42,737 bases of DNA from Hyphomicrobiales bacterium (GTDB lineage: Bacteria > Pseudomonadota > Alphaproteobacteria > Rhizobiales > Aestuariivirgaceae): positions 1 through 42,737 of the forward strand of contig JALXCV010000116.1 of assembly GCA_026990765.1 (NCBI GenBank). Direction: 5' to 3'. A program made the translations under genes and the position numbers. The notes below the pieces were generated by a model. It was not told the DNA's origin, searched no databases, and saw nothing but the letters and a program-made list of their open reading frames with translations. Shown piece after piece: positions 15,452-23,920 of this stretch. How positions within the stretch are numbered: the stretch's first letter is position 1; each line of letters begins with the position of its first letter.

Positions 15452-18132
15452 GTCCAAAGACCTTCCCTTCATCTCCAGGGATAGAAACTTCTGAAGCATC
15501 GTAGCTATCCTTCTGGCATGAGTCCAAAGACCTTCCCTTCATCTCCAGGGATAGAAACAGGCGGTATTGTATAGCCTTGTCTCATCTGCAAAGTCCAAAG
15601 ACCTTCCCTTCATCTCCAGGGATAGAAACGGAACAGTATGGGGCATGATACCGTAAAGCCAGTCCAAAGACCTTCCCTTCATCTCCAGGGATAGAAACTT
15701 TTGGCGGCTTTCGCCGCACGTTTCGCCTTGGTCCAAAGACCTTCCCTTCATCTCCAGGGATAGAAACACACCGATCTGACCCATGGAGCAGTACGGGGCA
15801 TGAGTCCAAAGACCTTCCCTTCATCTCCAGGGATAGAAACTAATCTGGTCGAATAATTCGTCGAGGTTTTTGTCCAAAGACCTTCCCTTCATCTCCAGGG
15901 ATAGAAACTCCTTTCTTAATCTGGTCGAAGAGTTCGTTGAGGGTCCAAAGACCTTCCCTTCATCTCCAGGGATAGAAACTTTTTTGCAAGATTCATAGCT
16001 TTTTCGATAAGTCCAAAGACCTTCCCTTCATCTCCAGGGATAGAAACAAAAATAAAAGGTCAGTCGCCATGGTGTTCATTTGTCCAAAGACCTTCCCTTC
16101 ATCTCCAGGGATAGAAACACAGAATTTCTTTTTTTGTAGGGTTAATCTCTGTCCAAAGACCTTCCCTTCATCTCCAGGGATAGAAACGTGGGATTATTGC
16201 CACGAAAACCGGTGATGAGTCCAAAGACCTTCCCTTCATCTCCAGGGATAGAAACTCTGAGACGGAGCCGGACGAAATTGTAAAAAAGTCCAAAGACCTT
16301 CCCTTCATCTCCAGGGATAGAAACAAAGGCGGAAGAAGTAGAGAGGAAAAGAATTGAGTCCAAAGACCTTCCCTTCATCTCCAGGGATAGAAACGGTTTT
16401 CCCCTGACTGGGGTATTTTCCGTCAAGTCCAAAGACCTTCCCTTCATCTCCAGGGATAGAAACAGTCGACAAGAGCTGGGGCGCCAGAAATAGTAAGTCC
16501 AAAGACCTTCCCTTCATCTCCAGGGATAGAAACCAGAGACCCAAGAGTCTCCTTTATGGCTTAAGTCCAAAGACCTTCCCTTCATCTCCAGGGATAGAAA
16601 CGAAACCTTAGCATTCCCAGAAACCCTAGCAGTCCAAAGACCTTCCCTTCATCTCCAGGGATAGAAACTTAATGGCAGCCTTGCTGCCTACAAACGCGAG
16701 TCCAAAGACCTTCCCTTCATCTCCAGGGATAGAAACATGACGTTCAGCACCCCCGATAATGGTGGCTCGTCCAAAGACCTTCCCTTCATCTCCAGGGATA
16801 GAAACACCAGATTGGAGTGGCTATATCGCCAATATAGTCCAAAGACCTTCCCTTCATCTCCAGGGATAGAAACTCATCACCAAATCTGACCAGCACTTCG
16901 TTCAGTCCAAAGACCTTCCCTTCATCTCCAGGGATAGAAACCTAAACGAATTATCCGTCCGCAAGCGTCCATAAGTCCAAAGACCTTCCCTTCATCTCCA
17001 GGGATAGAAACTTTCTGCGGTGAATATTTCCTCTAAATTTTAGTCCAAAGACCTTCCCTTCATCTCCAGGGATAGAAACGGCAATATTTACAATATTGGA
17101 AGAGGCTATGTTAGTCCAAAGACCTTCCCTTCATCTCCAGGGATAGAAACGCAAAACGCTGGCTGGCGCGTCAAAGAGTTCCGTCCAAAGACCTTCCCTT
17201 CATCTCCAGGGATAGAAACTCCTTCTTCTGTTCAAGAGCTTCTCGAATTCTGTCCAAAGACCTTCCCTTCATCTCCAGGGATAGAAACTCCCATGACCAG
17301 ATTTCTGTAGTGTTTGCAGGTCGTCCAAAGACCTTCCCTTCATCTCCAGGGATAGAAACTTGATTATGAAAACCATTCGTCGCGGGACATAAGTCCAAAG
17401 ACCTTCCCTTCATCTCCAGGGATAGAAACTCCTTTCTGATTAGACGGGGCAAGCCCGCCCGTCCAAAGACCTTCCCTTCATCTCCAGGGATAGAAACTTA
17501 ACCCCATTCCATGAGGATTATTTATCACGTCCAAAGACCTTCCCTTCATCTCCAGGGATAGAAACTTTCTCAATGATCATGACCGTCCAGCCGGAGGCGT
17601 CAAAGTCCAAAGACCTTCCCTTCATCTCCAGGGATAGAAACTTACCATGTATGCCTACTAAATGTGACCCTTCAGTCCAAAGACCTTCCCTTCATCTCCA
17701 GGGATAGAAACTAACAATCGCTCCCGTAAATATATGTGATACAGTCCAAAGACCTTCCCTTCATCTCCAGGGATAGAAACTGAACCGTAATTAAAGAGTG
17801 TTGAGTAAAAAAAGTCCAAAGACCTTCCCTTCATCTCCAGGGATAGAAACTCTATTACCTCGCGGATCGTGTCCGCATTTGGTCCAAAGACCTTCCCTTC
17901 ATCTCCAGGGATAGAAACCCTTTTCTGTTGTTTATAAAACAAAAAGGCTGTCCAAAGACCTTCCCTTCATCTCCAGGGATAGAAACGTTTTTCGGGGTCG
18001 TTTCCATCGCCAGCTCGGCGGCGATGGTCCAAAGACCTTCCCTTCATCTCCAGGGATAGAAACATTTCAGCCTTTGTAGCCGCTTTATCAGCAGCGTCCA
18101 AAGACCTTCCCTTCATCTCCAGGGATATTCAC
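15452..18132 (+). CRISPR. CRISPR array: 39 repeats, 38 spacers, type unassigned
   Basis: A 37-nt repeat beginning GTCCAAAGACC and ending GGGATAGAAAC occurs 39 times: at 15452, 15522, 15593, 15662, 15731, 15804, 15872, 15943, 16011, 16082, 16151, 16219, 16288, 16358, 16427, 16497, 16565, 16632, 16700, 16769, 16837, 16905, 16975, 17043, 17114, 17183, 17252, 17323, 17393, 17461, 17529, 17605, 17675, 17744, 17814, 17882, 17950, 18027 and 18096. The first 38 look identical by eye; the last loses its final five bases (ATTCAC replaces ATAGAAAC), so it is the distal end and the leader is on the left. Spacers are 30-36 nt apart from two of 39 and 40. Inside the repeat TCCCT and AGGGA can pair. The 3' end ATAGAAAC resembles the 8-nt handle of type I and III crRNAs, but no cas gene is in the window, so the type is open. 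Confidence 0.98.
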
Positions 18133-18156
18133 CTCCCCGCTGATGAGGAAGTGAAT
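18127..18156 (+). other. Inverted repeat directly after the last CRISPR repeat
   Basis: ATTCACCTCC (18127-18136) and GGAAGTGAAT (18147-18156) pair at 9 of 10 positions around a 10-nt loop, beginning exactly where the last repeat diverges. It could end the array transcript, though no T-run follows. Confidence 0.45.
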
Positions 18157-18195
18157 CACAATTCAACTGATTCTGGAATCCTGTTTATGGGTATG

Positions 18196-18381
18196 TCACC
18201 TAATGTGTTGCTGCTCCAGATCACAGGATATCTGAGAGGCTTTCAGCTTGGGTTTTGAGAAATCACGGGTCTTGAGAGAAAAACTGATTGATCTTTTGAC
18301 TTCAACGTCATGATATTCACGTGGCGTGGCCCGATAGTAGTGCCACCAGTCGCCACGTTTTTTGAGATGCAGACCTCTCAT
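18196..18381 (-). pseudogene. Truncated tyrosine recombinase/integrase (DUF6538-like N-terminus only)
   Basis: From ATG 18381 the minus strand encodes MRGLHLKKRGDWWHYYRATP, then a segment ending SFSLKTRDFSKPKLKAS and a stop at 18196. The pattern (LKKRGDWWHYYRATPREY, then ISFSLKTRDFSKPK) is that of the DUF6538 domain which opens many phage and island tyrosine integrases. About 61 residues remain; a full enzyme has 350-400 and would carry the catalytic R-H-R-Y domain, absent here. The frame can be extended to 18459 through tandem repeats, but those look regulatory. Lying 130 nt from a tRNA gene, it marks a decayed integration. Family call by eye. Confidence 0.6.
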
Positions 18382-18392
18382 ATTTGGTGCCC

Positions 18393-18447
18393 TTTTGTAC
18401 CAGATTTGTACCAACTTTTGTACCAAGATTGGAAATGACCAATCTTG
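18393..18447. repeat. Three TTGTACCA-type tandem repeats and a 9-bp-arm palindrome beside the integrase remnant
   Basis: Read on the minus strand, TTGGTACAAAAG, TTGGTACAAATC and TGGTACAAAAG follow one another at about 12-bp steps. They adjoin CAAGATTGG-aaatga-CCAATCTTG (18424-18447), a perfect 9-bp inverted repeat. Located between the integrase start and tRNA-Leu, these are candidates for recombinase or regulator binding sites. Confidence 0.55.
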
Positions 18448-18514
18448 AGGGGTCACCATACATCTAATGATTTCAAGGTATTAGGGGCGGAATTTCGTTA
18501 TTGGAAAAGTGTTG

Positions 18515-18601
18515 TGGTGCCCCCGGGGAGAATCGAACTCCCACTCCCGTAAGGGAACTGGATTTTGAATCCAGCGCGTCTACCAATTCCGCCACAGGGG
18601 C
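18515..18601 (-). tRNA. tRNA-Leu (anticodon CAA)
   Basis: The minus strand folds as a class II tRNA: acceptor GCCCCTG pairing with CGGGGGC (one G-U), D-arm GCGGAATTGGTAGACGC, anticodon stem CTGGA/TCCAG with loop TTCAAAA (anticodon CAA), long variable arm around CCCTTACGGGAG, and GTTCGATTC in the T-loop. Discriminator A is followed by an encoded CCA (18517-18515). The integrase remnant lies just past its 3' end, the usual place for an integrated element. Confidence 0.96.
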
Positions 18602-18617
18602 AACGAAATTTGGCGCG

Positions 18618-18645
18618 ATCATACGGGGAAACTTTGCTGCGTCAA
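18618..18645 (-). promoter_or_regulatory. Predicted promoter of tRNA-Leu
   Basis: On the minus strand TTGACG (18645-18640) and TATGAT (18623-18618) are 16 nt apart, ending 16 nt before the mature tRNA 5' end. Both hexamers match consensus at five of six positions. Confidence 0.65.
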
Positions 18646-18719
18646 GATAAAAGCGGCATGGACAAATCAGTTTTTCGCAACTAGGTTCCGGCAAACATTA
18701 AAAACTGACGGTTTCGCCA

Positions 18720-19301
18720 ATGTTACGACGCTTGTATGACTGGGTTATGGGGCTTGCTGGCCATCGGCATGCTCAATGGGTTTTGGCGCTTGTAGCCTTT
18801 GTGGAAAGCTCGTTTTTCCCGATACCGCCTGATACCATGCTGATTCCCATGACCCTTGCTGAGCGTCCCAAGGCCTGGCGCTATGTGATTATTGCCACTA
18901 TCGGGTCAGTGCTGGGCGGTATGCTTGGCTATGGAATCGGTTATTTTCTGTTTGATACGGTCGGTGCTGCCATCATCAATTTTTACGGGATTGCCGACAA
19001 GTTTGAGAGTTTCAAACAGTCCTATAATGAATATGGTATTGCCATTGTGTTTTTTGCCGGTCTTACCCCCCTGCCCTACAAGGTGTTTACCATTGCCAGC
19101 GGGGTAACAGCTTTGTCATTTCCAATTTTCATGATTGGTTCTATAGTCTCGCGGTTCTTGCGGTTTTTACTGGTTTGCGGGCTGATTTACTGGTTCGGTG
19201 AACCTATAAAAGCCTTCATAGAAAAATATCTGGGGCTGGTAACGCTGGCTGCCGGAATATTGCTGGTTGGCGGCTTTCTTGCCGTTAAATATCTGTTTTA
19301 G
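18720..19301 (+). CDS. DedA-family inner-membrane protein (YqaA-like)
   Basis: A 193-residue membrane protein of the DedA/SNARE-associated family, linked to undecaprenyl-phosphate or phospholipid flipping and envelope homeostasis. Family features include FVESSFFPIPPDTML near the N-terminus, the glycine-rich GSVLGGMLGYGIGY helix and FFAGLTPLPYKVFTIASGV with the characteristic re-entrant loop. It is on the short YqaA side of the family. No clear ribosome site precedes the ATG. It starts 118 nt from tRNA-Leu, divergently, and is followed 12 nt later by dsbB. Confidence 0.88.
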   Translation: MLRRLYDWVMGLAGHRHAQWVLALVAFVESSFFPIPPDTMLIPMTLAERPKAWRYVIIATIGSVLGGMLGYGIGYFLFDTVGAAIINFYGIADKFESFKQSYNEYGIAIVFFAGLTPLPYKVFTIASGVTALSFPIFMIGSIVSRFLRFLLVCGLIYWFGEPIKAFIEKYLGLVTLAAGILLVGGFLAVKYLF

Positions 19302-19313
19302 CGGAGCAACTAC

Positions 19314-19823
19314 ATGCTTGAAATATTCGATACACGCCAGAAACAAGCGGTTCTTGCGGTTTTTCTCATCTCATTTGCCAGTATTGCTGCTGCCTACGGG
19401 TTTGAATATATTGGCGGCTACAAGCCTTGTGCGCTGTGCTATCAGCAGCGGCTGGTTTATTATCTGGTTGTGCCGCTAACCGGGATTTTTGTGGGGATGG
19501 GACTGGCTGGCAAAAATCCGGAAGCATTACTGACCACAAAACAGCTTTTATGGGTGGCAATAATTGCAATGCTAACCGGGGCATTGCTGGCTGGATATCA
19601 TGCCGGGGTTGAATGGAAATTATGGGCCGGGCCCAGCAGTTGCACCGGTGGCGGTGGTCTGTCTGGCGGCATTCCCGATTTCAGCAAGGCCAGGGTGGTG
19701 ATGTGTGATGAGGCGCAATTGCGGATATTGGGCCTGTCTTTTGCCGGCTGGAATGTGGTGGTATCGCTGATGGTGGTATTCATTGCCATCTGGGGCCTGA
19801 AACAGGCATCTGCGAAATCTTGA
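19314..19823 (+). CDS. dsbB: Disulfide bond formation protein B
   Basis: A 169-residue four-helix membrane protein that reoxidises DsbA and passes electrons to quinone. The first periplasmic loop has KPCALCYQQR (Cys39, Cys42) and the second has SSCTGG and VMCDE (Cys110, Cys131), the two redox pairs of DsbB. The site GCGGAG precedes the ATG, 12 nt after the DedA gene; the DedA-DsbB pairing is a recurring alphaproteobacterial arrangement. Confidence 0.92.
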   Translation: MLEIFDTRQKQAVLAVFLISFASIAAAYGFEYIGGYKPCALCYQQRLVYYLVVPLTGIFVGMGLAGKNPEALLTTKQLLWVAIIAMLTGALLAGYHAGVEWKLWAGPSSCTGGGGLSGGIPDFSKARVVMCDEAQLRILGLSFAGWNVVVSLMVVFIAIWGLKQASAKS

Positions 19824-19860
19824 ACAAATCCGTGACGCATTGTGCTAGTATACGTAGACT

Positions 19861-22377
19861 ATGTTGACGGACAAAGACAAAATACTGAGGTTCAGAATCT
19901 GGCAGGCAAAGCTGGTAATTGCTTTTGAGCATTTCTGGCAGGCCAGTTTTCCGGCAGTGATGATTGCCGGTGTGACCTTGCTTGTCATTGTCTCTGGCGC
20001 AATATTCTATCTGCCGCAATATGCCCGACTGGCAGTTCTGCTGATTGCATTGCTGGTTTTTTTATGGGCCTTGCGTCCATTGCTTAAATCAGCTTGGCCG
20101 GGAGATGCTGAAGCGATAAGGCGGATTGAAACCAGAACCGGGTTCAAGCATCGCCCATTGACCAGCAAATATGATCATATGGCCGGTGATCAGGGAAATT
20201 TTGCCGCAAAAGCCATATGGCGGGCGCATCAGCGGGCTGAAGTAAAACGGCTGAAACAGCTTAAAACCGGCCTGCCACGCTCTGACTGGATGTATCGCGA
20301 TCCCAATGCGCTGCGCTTTACCCTGGCGCTGTTTCTGATCGCGGCATTTTTCCTGCAAAAAGACAACTGGCGGCAAAATCTGGCCAGTGCGATTGCCGGT
20401 GACATGCCGACAATCAGTGCGGCGGCAACAATTGACGCATGGATTTCACCACCTGCCTTTACCGCCCGCCCGCCGCTATTGCTGACCAGCCAGATAACCA
20501 GAGAGCGGCTGGCAAGGGGTGAGGCTTTGCTGGTGCCGGAAAATTCCAGTCTGATTGTGCGGGTCAATAATGCTGACAAGCCGGTTATTACATTTTCTGC
20601 ACCGATGGATGACGGATCGGATGGCAAAATCTTCAAACAGATTAAGCTTGACGGCAAGCCGGGATTGAAGGTGCATGAGGGGCGCACCAGATTATTGCGA
20701 CCGGCACAGATAAATGTCAGTGATGGTTCAAACATACTTGGCTCATGGCGGGTTGAACTGATCCCGGACAGTCGCCCGGAACTGATTATTGCCGACAAGA
20801 TCAAACCGACACCAACAGGCGGGTTCTCGCTTGGCTGGAAGGTTTCAGATGATTATGGGGTGGCCGGGATAAATGGCACGCTCAAACTGGCAAAACCGGA
20901 AGCAAGTGCTGAAAAACCGCTGGAGTTCAAACCGCCGAAAGTCAGTATTTCTTTGCCCAGCCTTAATCCGAAAAAGGCCAGCGGCAAGGCTTTTCATGAT
21001 TTCACCGATCATCCATGGGCCGGACATGCGGTGGAAATGACACTGGTGGCGCGCGACCAGCAGGGCCAGGAATCGCTACCGCAAACCATAAGGTTCAGAC
21101 TGCCGGAGCGCCGCTTTACCAAACCGCTGGTAGTTGCAATTATCGAACAGCGCAAGCGTCTGGTCAGTACGCCATCAAAACAGCGCCAGATAAGCAAAAT
21201 GCTGGCAGCACTTATGGCTTGGCCGCAAGGTCTGTTCAAAAAAAGCGGGCATTATCTAAGCTTGCGCAATGCCGTATCCCGGCTTTATTCAGCTGATGAT
21301 CGCGATAGGTTGAAACAGTCGGTTGCTGATTTATGGACAATTGCGCTGATGGTTGAAGATGGCAATGTTTCAGCTGCAATGAAGAAACTGGAGGCGGCAC
21401 GCAAGGAATTGCAAAAGGCCCTGCAGGAGGGGGCATCGCCGGAGAAAATCTCGGAACTGATGGCAAAGCTGAAACAGGCGCTGGATGAATATATGGCTGC
21501 CATGCAAAAACAGATGCAGGAAGCTGCAAAGTCTGGCAAGTCACCTGATGGCCTTAATCAGACTGGTCGGCAGATATCACCGCGCGATCTGCAAAAAATG
21601 CTGGACAATATTGAAGATCTGGCACGCAATGGTTCAAGGGATGCAGCCCAGGAAATGCTTTCCCAGCTTGAAGGTATTTTGAAAAACCTGCAGGCGGGAA
21701 ATTCAAGACAAATGCAGCCGCAGCGCAATACGCCAGAAGCAAAGGCCCTGCAGGAATTGCTTGATCTGATGAAGAAACAGCAGGATCTGATGGATCAGAC
21801 CCAGACAATGCCGGATGAGAAGCAACAACAGCAGGGAATGCAGGGCAAACAGGGTCAACGGCCTGATCAGAAATCACAGGGTAACAAACAGGGCAACAGG
21901 CTGGCCGAACAGCAATCACGGCTTGACAAAATGCTGGGCAAGCTGATGCAGCAGATGAAAAATCGCGGTGCTGGCAAACAAAAGGCACTTGAACAGGCTC
22001 GCCGATCGATGAAAGGGGCTGTACGTTCGCTGAAAAAGGGGCAAAAGGGCCGGGCGACAGGTCAGCAGGGCAATGCACTGGACGGTATGCGACAGGGTGC
22101 CAAAGGCATGGCGCGCAATCTGGCCAACAAGGGCGTTGGCAATGAAGGCAATTTTGGCAAACATGGTGAGGCGGGCAATGAACGCACCGATCCGCTTGGC
22201 CGTCCAATGCCCAATTCAGCCAGTGATTATGGGCCACGAGAAGATATATTGCCGAAACAAGGCGCCATCCAAAGGGCCCGAGATATCATGAACCTGTTGC
22301 GCAACCGGGCCAACCAGCCGCAGCGACCAAAGATCGAGCTGGACTATCTGGACCGGTTATTGCGCGGTCTGTATTAG
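19861..22377 (+). CDS. TIGR02302/DUF4175-family membrane protein
   Basis: An 838-residue protein of a family largely confined to alphaproteobacteria and of unknown biochemical role. The N-terminus has membrane segments (about residues 30-70 and 155-170); the middle has a beta-rich region with ISPPAFTARPPLLLT, suggesting a periplasmic domain. From about residue 500 it is rich in Gln, Met, Lys and Gly with likely coiled coil (KKLEAARKELQKAL, then MQKQMQEAAKSGK) and a low-complexity Q/M/G tail to about 750, ending with LDYLDRLLRGLY. No ribosome-binding site is obvious before the ATG, which lies 37 nt after dsbB. No function is assigned. Confidence 0.85.
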   Translation: MLTDKDKILRFRIWQAKLVIAFEHFWQASFPAVMIAGVTLLVIVSGAIFYLPQYARLAVLLIALLVFLWALRPLLKSAWPGDAEAIRRIETRTGFKHRPLTSKYDHMAGDQGNFAAKAIWRAHQRAEVKRLKQLKTGLPRSDWMYRDPNALRFTLALFLIAAFFLQKDNWRQNLASAIAGDMPTISAAATIDAWISPPAFTARPPLLLTSQITRERLARGEALLVPENSSLIVRVNNADKPVITFSAPMDDGSDGKIFKQIKLDGKPGLKVHEGRTRLLRPAQINVSDGSNILGSWRVELIPDSRPELIIADKIKPTPTGGFSLGWKVSDDYGVAGINGTLKLAKPEASAEKPLEFKPPKVSISLPSLNPKKASGKAFHDFTDHPWAGHAVEMTLVARDQQGQESLPQTIRFRLPERRFTKPLVVAIIEQRKRLVSTPSKQRQISKMLAALMAWPQGLFKKSGHYLSLRNAVSRLYSADDRDRLKQSVADLWTIALMVEDGNVSAAMKKLEAARKELQKALQEGASPEKISELMAKLKQALDEYMAAMQKQMQEAAKSGKSPDGLNQTGRQISPRDLQKMLDNIEDLARNGSRDAAQEMLSQLEGILKNLQAGNSRQMQPQRNTPEAKALQELLDLMKKQQDLMDQTQTMPDEKQQQQGMQGKQGQRPDQKSQGNKQGNRLAEQQSRLDKMLGKLMQQMKNRGAGKQKALEQARRSMKGAVRSLKKGQKGRATGQQGNALDGMRQGAKGMARNLANKGVGNEGNFGKHGEAGNERTDPLGRPMPNSASDYGPREDILPKQGAIQRARDIMNLLRNRANQPQRPKIELDYLDRLLRGLY

Positions 22378-22509
22378 AGCAAACCTGCGCTCATTGGTAC
22401 ACTGTATATCCTGTCACCTGGACAGACTGCCCCTTTAGAGCATGTCATAAAAACAGCAAGGCTGAAACAGGACTGGACTTCTGTCGGGTTTGCAGGGGGT
22501 GTGCTTATA

Positions 22510-23475
22510 TCACCGGAATAAAAGTTTTACCGGAAAGGTTGCCATGATGACTCCACCAAGGACCAGAGCGCAGCCGGTCAGGATTTGTGCACTTAAAGTC
22601 TCGCCCAGAACTATCCAGGCCAATAACAGCCCGAATGGTGCCATCATATATAAAAACACCCCGCCAGTAGAAGAGCCATGCTGTTTTATGCCGAACTGGT
22701 ATAGTGAGAACGGAATAAGTGATGATAAAAGGATTATTCCGCCAACCATTTGCCACTGATAGAGGCTGTGCGGAATATTGGCGCTGGTCATCAACTCATA
22801 TGAGGCAAAAGGCAACAGGGTGAGGGAACCCATGGATGCTGTCAGGGCGAATATCACCAGGGTTGGTACACCCTCAAATACCCTCGATTTCAGAACCACT
22901 GAATAAACCGCCCAGGAAGTTGCCGCCAGCATGATCAAAAGATCACCGGAATTGAAACGCATTTCCAGCAAAGCTGTCAGATCGCCCCTGGTTATAATAA
23001 CTCCAATACCGATTACCGCAGCAATTATGCCGATTATTTCGCGCAAGGATATTGGGCGACCACGCCAGAAATATTCGATTACAATGATCATCAAGGGCGG
23101 GGTTGTATAGATCAGTGTAGCATTATTGGCCGTGGTGCTGTGCAGGGCCAGATAGACAATGGCACCACAAATCCACATTGCCAGAAACCCGGCCAGCAGC
23201 AGCAATTTCCATTGCTGCCTTAACAGTCTGGCCGCGATCGGCCATTGCGGGCGAATGATTATCAGCAAGATAAGGGCGCTTGTCGACCATCTAAGGCTGG
23301 CAAGGGTAAACGGGTCAATGGATTTTGCCACCTTGCCCAGAATGATATTGGTTGAAAAGAACAGCGGGGCCGCAGCCAGCGCTATCCAGCCAAGAGTGCC
23401 AGCTCCGGCTTTTTGCTTGTTTTCAGTTTTCAAGGCAATGCCCTTAAATGTAAGTGTTTGGCACTTCACTGACAT
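22510..23475 (-). CDS. EamA/DMT-superfamily membrane transporter
   Basis: A 321-residue protein with about ten hydrophobic helices and the two EamA repeats. The first opens GWIALAAAPLFFSTNIILGK; the second contains SWAVYSVVLKSRVFEG and the typical GETLSAQILTGCALVLGGV near the end. The N-terminus before the first helix is charged; an alternative TTG start 15 codons in has AAGGG well placed before it, so the true start is uncertain. It is not closely similar to the EamA protein at 114-1013. The substrate is unknown. Confidence 0.85.
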   Translation of the reverse strand: MSVKCQTLTFKGIALKTENKQKAGAGTLGWIALAAAPLFFSTNIILGKVAKSIDPFTLASLRWSTSALILLIIIRPQWPIAARLLRQQWKLLLLAGFLAMWICGAIVYLALHSTTANNATLIYTTPPLMIIVIEYFWRGRPISLREIIGIIAAVIGIGVIITRGDLTALLEMRFNSGDLLIMLAATSWAVYSVVLKSRVFEGVPTLVIFALTASMGSLTLLPFASYELMTSANIPHSLYQWQMVGGIILLSSLIPFSLYQFGIKQHGSSTGGVFLYMMAPFGLLLAWIVLGETLSAQILTGCALVLGGVIMATFPVKLLFR

Positions 23476-23503
23476 TCATTGAGGCATTGCACAAGGTTTT
23501 TTA

Positions 23504-23803
23504 TCAGACACAGCCGGTTGGCTTGGGCAGTCCGCCATATTTGGTGATAGGCTTCATCGGCCCGGTCTGCCAGAGCTGAAAGATTTCTTTCTTTTTGGCA
23601 CCAATATGCTTGATGAATACCCGCACCGGCGGCACGGTCTGGTTGTCATCATAATATTCACGAGCCTGGTTGATCTGCTTCCAGCGCTCATCTGTCAGTT
23701 CAATACCATCTTCTGCAGCCATGGCCCGGGCAATTTCCGGGGTCCAGTCCTGCATGGAACGCAAATAACCATCGCCATCGCGTGGTGGAATTTCAATTGT
23801 CAT
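23504..23803 (-). CDS. tusE: TusE/DsrC-family sulfur carrier protein
   Basis: A 99-residue protein with the DsrC fold pattern: YLRSMQDWTPEIARAMAAEDG, then LTDERWKQINQAREYYDD and the flexible C-terminal arm GGLPKPTGCV. The penultimate Cys98 is the conserved sulfur-accepting cysteine. The second cysteine of true DsrC, about ten residues earlier, is missing, so the protein resembles TusE (tRNA 2-thiouridine relay) more than a dissimilatory sulfite-reductase partner. The ATG at 23803 is favoured by GGGAAG 6 nt before it over one 8 codons upstream. No dsr or tusBCD genes are nearby. Confidence 0.88.
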   Translation of the reverse strand: MTIEIPPRDGDGYLRSMQDWTPEIARAMAAEDGIELTDERWKQINQAREYYDDNQTVPPVRVFIKHIGAKKKEIFQLWQTGPMKPITKYGGLPKPTGCV

Positions 23804-23920
23804 AAGATTCTTCCCTTGGATTTTCATATTCTGAAAACACGATATGGGGGATAATATGCTGGTTACAAGTGTTTTTGGGATTACTTTCCACTATGCGGGA
23901 CGCAAACTAATTTCGGCAAG

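Noticed and set aside
15122-15499. Minus-strand frame of 125 residues running from the first repeat into the leader
   Set aside because: It starts inside the array, matches no family I know and has no ribosome site; kept only as a note in the leader entry.
16874-16904. Spacer 21 as a third relative of spacers 6 and 7
   Set aside because: It shares AACGAA and CAGATT in order on the reverse strand, but the alignment needs a gap and the frame is broken.
15539-17942. Minus-strand frames repeating FLSLEMKGRSLD or SIPGDEGKVFG
   Set aside because: They are translations of the CRISPR repeat, which happens to be open in two frames, and are not genes.
18473-18694. 73-residue minus-strand frame
   Set aside because: It runs through the tRNA-Leu gene and its promoter.
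21554-22237. 227-residue minus-strand frame rich in His, Cys and Pro
   Set aside because: Antisense of the Gln/Met-rich tail of the TIGR02302 gene; the composition is that of a mirrored low-complexity region.
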